From contig JAGUUJ010000133.1 in the NCBI GenBank assembly GCA_020063525.1, positions 1-10,166 on the forward strand: 10,166 nt of DNA, written 5' to 3'. Every line of letters begins with the position of its first letter. Position 1 is the stretch's first letter. The DNA comes from Candidatus Omnitrophota bacterium. Lineage in GTDB: Bacteria > Omnitrophota > Gorgyraeia > Gygaellales > Profunditerraquicolaceae. Under the pieces are notes generated by a model, which saw only the letters and a program-made list of their open reading frames with translations, had not been told where the DNA came from and ran no database searches. The translations under genes were made by a program, and so were the position numbers. Shown here in pieces: positions 6,986-10,166 of the stretch.

Positions 6986-7561
6986 TTATAAAGCGTCCCG
7001 TTCTCTCTTAAATATTCTTCGTAAACCTCCTAAAAAATTCTTCGTAGGTTTTTTACTAATAGGTGGTTTTTCTTTTACCGCTACTTCTGTCCTGGGCTTC
7101 TTTTCCTCTGGGGGCTGCTCTTTTGGAAGCTCCTCTTTTAATATTTCGGGTTTTCCTGCCTCTTTCTTCTCTGCTTCAACCTTAGGTTTCTTAGGCGCTT
7201 TCTCTTTGATTTCGGTAAGCGCCAAGATTACTAATTGCGCATTATCACCGCGCCTCAAACCAAGATTAAGAATCCGGGTATAGCCCCCGATTCTATTAGC
7301 AAAACGAGGAGCAATATCGTTAAAAAGCAAACTTACCAACTTATGATCGCCTAATATTCTATAAGCCTGCCTTTTTGCAAAAAGAGAATTATTTTTACCC
7401 AAAGATATAAGTTTTTCTATCAAAGGTTTCACTGCCTTAGCTTTTGCATGCGTGGTCTTAATCCTCTGATGTATGAGCAGGGCTTTGGCTAAACTTATCA
7501 ATGTAGCCTTGCGCCAGCTTGTAAAACGATTCAACCGTAACTTTGCTTTTGCGTGTCTCAT
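6986..7561 (-). CDS. rplQ: Large ribosomal subunit protein bL17 with long C-terminal tail
   Basis: Ribosomal protein L17, near the exit-tunnel end of the 50S subunit. The first roughly 118 residues are the complete family core, from MRHAKAKLRLNRFTSWRKA through HQRIKTTHAKAKAVKPLIEKLI to GLRRGDNAQLVILALTE. The remaining roughly 73 residues (119-191) form a tail rich in Lys, Glu and Pro, ending in a short predicted basic helix around FLGGLRRIFKRERD (176-189). Bacterial L17 usually ends near 115-130 residues, so the tail is an extension, though lineage-specific tails on L17 are known. It is last in the alpha operon, following rpoA. The ATG (7561-7559) gives the standard MRH start but has no Shine-Dalgarno; an AT-rich repeat spacer precedes it. 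A family 1 palindrome begins five bases after the stop codon. Confidence 0.95.
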   Translation of the reverse strand: MRHAKAKLRLNRFTSWRKATLISLAKALLIHQRIKTTHAKAKAVKPLIEKLISLGKNNSLFAKRQAYRILGDHKLVSLLFNDIAPRFANRIGGYTRILNLGLRRGDNAQLVILALTEIKEKAPKKPKVEAEKKEAGKPEILKEELPKEQPPEEKKPRTEVAVKEKPPISKKPTKNFLGGLRRIFKRERDAL

Positions 7562-7564
7562 AAT

Positions 7565-7616
7565 CTGGTTAATTTGTTAATTAGTTAACTGGTTAATTAA
7601 TTACTTACCACTTACC
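7565..7616. repeat. AT-rich repeat spacer between rpoA and rplQ
   Basis: CTGGTTAATT occurs twice, 24 bases apart (7565-7574 and 7589-7598). It is mixed with TTGTTAATTAGTTAACT-type palindromic sequence and a tandem ACTTACC (7603-7616). Composition and position resemble the GTTAA-type repeat before idh. The repeat occupies most of the 65-base gap and replaces any visible Shine-Dalgarno for rplQ. Confidence 0.6.
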
Positions 7617-7626
7617 AATTAACTAT

Positions 7627-8616
7627 TTATGCTTTTTTTAATTTCTTGGGATCAACCTGCATCCCTAAAACCAATCCCATCCCCGCAAGGAGCTCTTTGA
7701 TTTCAACTAAAGATTTTTTACCAAAATTTTTAAAGCCCAACATTTCATCTTCCGTTCTTTTTACTAAATCAGAAATGGCCTTAATGTGCGCTTCTCTTAA
7801 ACAGTTGGAACTTCTTACCGATAATTCCAGTTCGGATATAGGAAGCCTTAATTTTTCATATAAGGTTACCTCTTCCTTGGTCATTTCCGGCTCTTCTTCT
7901 ATGTCTTCGGGTAACTGGCCAAAGTTAACAAAAATATCTAAATGCCTTTGTAATATATTAGAAGCATAGAGGAGTGCGTCTTTTGGGCTTATCGCCCCAT
8001 TCGTCCATATTTCCAATATTATTTTATCGTAATCCGTTCTTTGTCCGACGCGCGTATTCTCAACAGAGAAATTTACTTTTTTTACGGGAGTAAATATGGA
8101 ATCTATCGGGATCACGCCTATGGGCAGACCTTCTTTTTTATTTAGTTCGCAAGGTACATAACCCCTGCCTCTTGCTATCTCCATCTCCACATTAAACTTC
8201 GTATCCTTGGTTAGAGTAGCAATATGTAAATCGGGATTAATTATTTCTATTGTCTCATCTACTTCTATATCCTTTGCCTTGACTTCGCCCTTCGCGTTTT
8301 CTTTTATATATATTGTCTTGGGTATTTTTGAGCGTGAGTTCAATACCAGGCTTTTTATATTTAAAATTATCTCAGGGATATCTTCAAGCACACCCGGTAG
8401 AGTAGAAAATTCATGCTGTACACCCTGTATCTTAACCGAGGTCACTGAAGTACCTTCTATAGAAGAAAGTAAAACTCGCCTTAGAGAATTACCCAAAGTT
8501 ACACCATAACCTCTTTCAAACGGAGCAGCGGAAAATTTACCATAGGTATTGGTGTAGGTGGACTCGTCGCATTCCAATCTCTTCGGCAGCTGAAAATCTC
8601 TCCATTTTATACCCAT
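7627..8616 (-). CDS. rpoA: DNA-directed RNA polymerase subunit alpha
   Basis: Alpha subunit of RNA polymerase, 329 residues, the normal bacterial length. The N-terminal dimerisation/assembly domain (about 1-235) has the conserved FERGYGVTLGNSLRRVLLSSIEG (33-55) and LPGVLEDIPEIILNIK (73-88). An acidic linker (about 236-255, DIEEEPEMTKEE) leads to the C-terminal domain (about 258-320). There, LSVRSSNCLREAHIKAISDLV and NFGKKSLVEIKELLAGMGLVLGM match the E. coli surface that contacts UP-element DNA and activators; R268 and N271 align with E. coli R265 and N268. The ATG has AGGAGG four bases upstream. The 182-base leader back to rpsD is unusually long for this operon and holds two repeat elements and a candidate promoter, so separate expression of rpoA and downstream genes is possible. 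Confidence 0.98.
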   Translation of the reverse strand: MGIKWRDFQLPKRLECDESTYTNTYGKFSAAPFERGYGVTLGNSLRRVLLSSIEGTSVTSVKIQGVQHEFSTLPGVLEDIPEIILNIKSLVLNSRSKIPKTIYIKENAKGEVKAKDIEVDETIEIINPDLHIATLTKDTKFNVEMEIARGRGYVPCELNKKEGLPIGVIPIDSIFTPVKKVNFSVENTRVGQRTDYDKIILEIWTNGAISPKDALLYASNILQRHLDIFVNFGQLPEDIEEEPEMTKEEVTLYEKLRLPISELELSVRSSNCLREAHIKAISDLVKRTEDEMLGFKNFGKKSLVEIKELLAGMGLVLGMQVDPKKLKKA

Positions 8617-8630
8617 CTTACCTCCTTAAA

Positions 8631-8681
8631 TGAGCAGATAACTTACGGAGCACAACGTGCGACGTAAGTTATAGCGAAGCG
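8631..8681. repeat. Family 2 palindromic element (partial) upstream of rpoA
   Basis: This matches the first half of the 4387-4476 element: TGAGCAGATAA, then stem ATAACTTACG (8638-8647) with CGTAAGTTAT (8663-8672), inner stem GCAC-AAC-GTGC (8650-8660), then AGCGAAGCG containing GCGAAGC. Relative to the other copy, both the outer stem (T-A to C-G) and the inner stem change on both sides so that pairing is kept. The right terminal inverted repeat of the longer copy is missing. The element begins 4 bases from the rpoA Shine-Dalgarno sequence. Confidence 0.8.
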
Positions 8682-8685
8682 TCTG

Positions 8686-8727
8686 CGAATTTAACCCTTG
8701 ACATCTACGATGTCAAGGGTAAGTTCG
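8686..8727. repeat. Long hairpin in the rpsD-rpoA gap
   Basis: CCCTTGACATC (8695-8705) and GATGTCAAGGG (8709-8719) form a perfect 11-base stem, 12 with the flanking A-T pair, around the triloop TAC. It is extended by CGAATTT (8686-8692) pairing with AAGTTCG (8721-8727) past a one-base bulge. No T-tract follows on either strand, so it is not a standard terminator. It may be a further mobile palindrome or an operator-like site. Confidence 0.75.
8688..8716 (-). promoter_or_regulatory. Candidate sigma-70-type promoter for rpoA-rplQ
   Basis: On the minus strand a perfect TTGACA (8716-8711) is followed after 17 bases by TAAATT (8693-8688), matching the -10 consensus TATAAT at 4 of 6 positions. The -35 box lies inside the 8686-8727 hairpin. 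This would start a transcript with the family 2 hairpin in the rpoA leader. The weak -10 box and chance occurrence in AT-rich DNA keep this tentative. Confidence 0.3.
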
Positions 8728-8732
8728 GCCTG

Positions 8733-8794
8733 ATCCCGCACCTTTGGACATATTCAAAAAATAATAAAAAATGAATTTAACAAAGGTGCGGGAT
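8733..8794. repeat. Family 1 palindromic element, 62 bases, rpsD-rpoA gap
   Basis: Perfect 14-base arms ATCCCGCACCTTTG (8733-8746) and CAAAGGTGCGGGAT (8781-8794), extended by GGCC on both sides (8727-8730 and 8795-8798) across a two-base bulge. It is about 92% identical to the 6919-6980 copy in the opposite orientation. The two copies differ at the second base and its partner (C-G versus T-A), preserving the palindrome. It lies 4 bases after the rpsD stop codon. Confidence 0.88.
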
Positions 8795-8798
8795 GGCC

Positions 8799-9428
8799 TC
8801 ACTTAGAATACAACTCTACTATCAATTGCTCTTGAATCGGCTGTTGGATGTCTTCTTTCTCAGGCAACCTTAAAACTTTTGTTTTTAATTCCTGAATATT
8901 AAATTCAAGCCAGGAAGAAACAGTCCTATCGCGGGATAACTCAAGATTCTCTCTCAGTTTCTTCATTGCCTTTTCTTTTGCTTTTACCTGAATAATATCG
9001 CCTTGCTTTACTAAATAAGACGGTATATTTACGCGTTTAGAATTCACATATACAAAATTGTGGCGCACAATCTGCCGGCTTTGAGACCTTGAGACACCCA
9101 GGCCCAATCTAAATATAACATTATCCAGCCTTCTCTCTAATAATTGTAATAATACCTTGCCAGTTACGCCTTTTGACTTAGAAGCAATCTTGAAATATCT
9201 GCGGAACTGTCTTTCTAAGACCCCATACATCCATTTTGCTTTCTGTTTTTCTTTTAATTGCAGGCCATAGTTAGAAAGTTTCTGTTTGCCCCTCTGTCCG
9301 TGCTGGCCCGGAGCATAACTTCTTTTGGAGATAGCGCATTTCTGGGTAACGCACCGCTGACCTTTTAAAAATAATTTTTCTCCTTGGCGCCTGCACAGCC
9401 TGCAAACAGGATTTATATATCGAGCCAT
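8799..9428 (-). CDS. rpsD: Small ribosomal subunit protein uS4, zinc-binding form
   Basis: Ribosomal protein S4, a primary 16S rRNA binder of the 30S subunit and, in many bacteria, the regulator of the alpha operon through its mRNA. The 209 residues match the family length. The N-terminus MARYINPVCRLCRRQGEKLFLKG carries C9, C12, C26 and C31 (C-x2-C-x13-C-x4-C), the zinc-binding C+ form. YAPGQHGQ (38-45) is a family signature. The S4 RNA-binding domain follows (about 98-160: LERRLDNVIFRLGLGVSRSQSRQIVRHNFVYVNSKRVNIPSYLVKQGD). The ATG lies 5 bases after the rpsK stop; GAAGGAG inside the end of rpsK is the likely Shine-Dalgarno, with fairly long spacing. Confidence 0.98.
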   Translation of the reverse strand: MARYINPVCRLCRRQGEKLFLKGQRCVTQKCAISKRSYAPGQHGQRGKQKLSNYGLQLKEKQKAKWMYGVLERQFRRYFKIASKSKGVTGKVLLQLLERRLDNVIFRLGLGVSRSQSRQIVRHNFVYVNSKRVNIPSYLVKQGDIIQVKAKEKAMKKLRENLELSRDRTVSSWLEFNIQELKTKVLRLPEKEDIQQPIQEQLIVELYSK

Positions 9429-9433
9429 TTATT

Positions 9434-9823
9434 TTATACTCTCCTTCTTTTTTTCGCGCGACAACCATTATGCGGAATAGGCGTTACGTCCTTTATAGAA
9501 ATTATGGTAAGCCCTGATGCCTGTAATGCCCTGATCGCCGATTCTCTGCCTGATCCAGGGCCTTTTACATGAACATCCACTTCTTTAATACCTATCTCTT
9601 TTGCTTTCCTTGCCGCGTCAGTTGCAGCTATTTGAGCAGCAAAAGGGGTGGATTTTTTTGAACCGCTGTAACCTACGATACCAGGCGCAGACCAAACTAG
9701 GGCGTTGCCTTGTTTATCGGTTATGGTAATTATGGTATTATTAAAACTAGCTTGAATATGGGCTATGCCGCTAGTTATACCTTTAGCAATCTTTTTCTTT
9801 TTTGCCTTATCTTTTATGGCCAT
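9434..9823 (-). CDS. rpsK: Small ribosomal subunit protein uS11
   Basis: Ribosomal protein S11 of the 30S platform, 129 residues, full length. Recognisable are [68 protein letters not shown] and the C-terminal [18 protein letters not shown], where most bacteria have RRPKRRRV. It follows rpsM after only 6 bases; the AGGGGG sequence at the end of rpsM is a plausible Shine-Dalgarno. It has the canonical alpha-operon position between S13 and S4. Confidence 0.98.
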   Translation of the reverse strand: MAIKDKAKKKKIAKGITSGIAHIQASFNNTIITITDKQGNALVWSAPGIVGYSGSKKSTPFAAQIAATDAARKAKEIGIKEVDVHVKGPGSGRESAIRALQASGLTIISIKDVTPIPHNGCRAKKRRRV

Positions 9824-9829
9824 TTATTT

Positions 9830-10166
9830 TTATCCCCCTTTTGGTTTAGCCGGTGGTGCAGCCTTTTTCTCCTCGACCCGCTTCTTTACAACCGCCATGC
9901 CGCCCTTACGGGGGCCTTTTCTGGTTCTTGCGTTTGTGCGCGTGCGCTGGCCCCTTACAGGAAGGCCTTTTTTATGGCGCATGCCCCGCCAGGACCCGAT
10001 GTCCATCAGTCTTTTTATATTCTGCGATATTTCACGGCGCAGGTCTCCTTCAACTTTATAACCGATCTTCTGTATAGTATTAGTTATATGCGAAATTTCT
10101 TCTTCATTCAGATCTTTCGCGCGCTTATCGGGGTTAATACCCGCTTCTTTGAGGATTTTATTTGAC
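9830..10166 (-). CDS. rpsM: Small ribosomal subunit protein uS13, N-terminus beyond window
   Basis: Reading the minus strand from 10165 gives 111 codons of S13 before a TAA stop (9832-9830). Visible are [67 protein letters not shown], all classic S13. About 29 N-terminal residues are missing at the window edge, judged from E. coli S13. S13 sits in the 30S head and contacts the P-site tRNA and the 50S bridge. After RKGPRK, where E. coli S13 ends within a few residues, this protein continues with about 22 more ([24 protein letters not shown] region), giving an Ala/Pro/Lys-rich tail. The total would be about 140 residues versus 118 in E. coli. Confidence 0.97.
   Translation of the reverse strand, partial: SNKILKEAGINPDKRAKDLNEEEISHITNTIQKIGYKVEGDLRREISQNIKRLMDIGSWRGMRHKKGLPVRGQRTRTNARTRKGPRKGGMAVVKKRVEEKKAAPPAKPKGG

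Noticed and set aside
1502..8798. CRISPR or attachment-site interpretation of the repeats
   Set aside because: Copies are dispersed between genes, variable in length and palindromic, with no regularly spaced array, cas gene, integrase or tRNA.
9271..9468. Minus-strand 65-codon frame overlapping rpsD and rpsK
   Set aside because: It is out of frame with both well-supported ribosomal genes and has no family resemblance.
9710..10165. Plus-strand open frame of 151 codons, and overlapping plus-strand frames at 9765 and 9853
   Set aside because: They lie opposite rpsK and the clearly recognisable S13 coding sequence on the minus strand and resemble no known protein; they are antisense shadows.

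Overview
This window is a compact, low-GC bacterial chromosome segment with every recognisable gene on the minus strand, so it is read from high to low coordinates. I would guess an uncultured bacterial lineage. The single-linkage arrangement, the gene style and the repeat-stuffed spacers make Omnitrophota (candidate phylum Omnitrophica) a plausible but unproven guess. No rRNA, tRNA, CRISPR, phage or transposase gene is visible. No gap exceeds 182 bases.

Region 1 (about 10166 to 6986) is the classic alpha operon in canonical order: rpsM (S13, 5' end outside the window), rpsK (S11), rpsD (S4, four-cysteine zinc form), rpoA (RNA polymerase alpha) and rplQ (L17). S13 and L17 both carry unusual basic/proline-rich C-terminal tails.

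Region 2 (6906 to 1) is a metabolic run: a class I aspartate-type aminotransferase overlapping by 4 bases a LeuC/aconitase-family large subunit, then a PilT-type retraction ATPase, the matching small subunit (LeuD family), an isocitrate-dehydrogenase-like beta-decarboxylating dehydrogenase, an LDH-like malate dehydrogenase, and the start of a dihydrolipoyl dehydrogenase (cut by the window edge). The partners (IDH, MDH, AspAT, Lpd) and the absence of leuA/leuB suggest that the LeuC/LeuD pair may act as an aconitase in an oxidative branch from citrate to 2-oxoglutarate. Leucine biosynthesis cannot be excluded.

The most interesting part is what lies between the genes. All seven non-overlapping spacers downstream of rpsD hold palindromic or repetitive DNA. 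Family 1 has 14-base arms of the type ACCCCGCACCTTTG and occurs in four gaps; two copies are 62 bases long, about 92% identical and in opposite orientation. Family 2 starts TGAGCAGATAA and lies just upstream of the ribosome-binding sites of pilT and rpoA; it has stem-preserving (compensatory) differences and a GCGAAGC mini-hairpin. A third class is AT-rich GTTAA-type repeats before idh and rplQ. In the idh-mdh and pilT-leuD gaps the family 1 palindrome runs exactly from the upstream stop codon to the downstream GTG start and contains the Shine-Dalgarno sequence. In the mRNA it would hide the start unless a ribosome is finishing the upstream gene, which makes it a candidate translational-coupling device.
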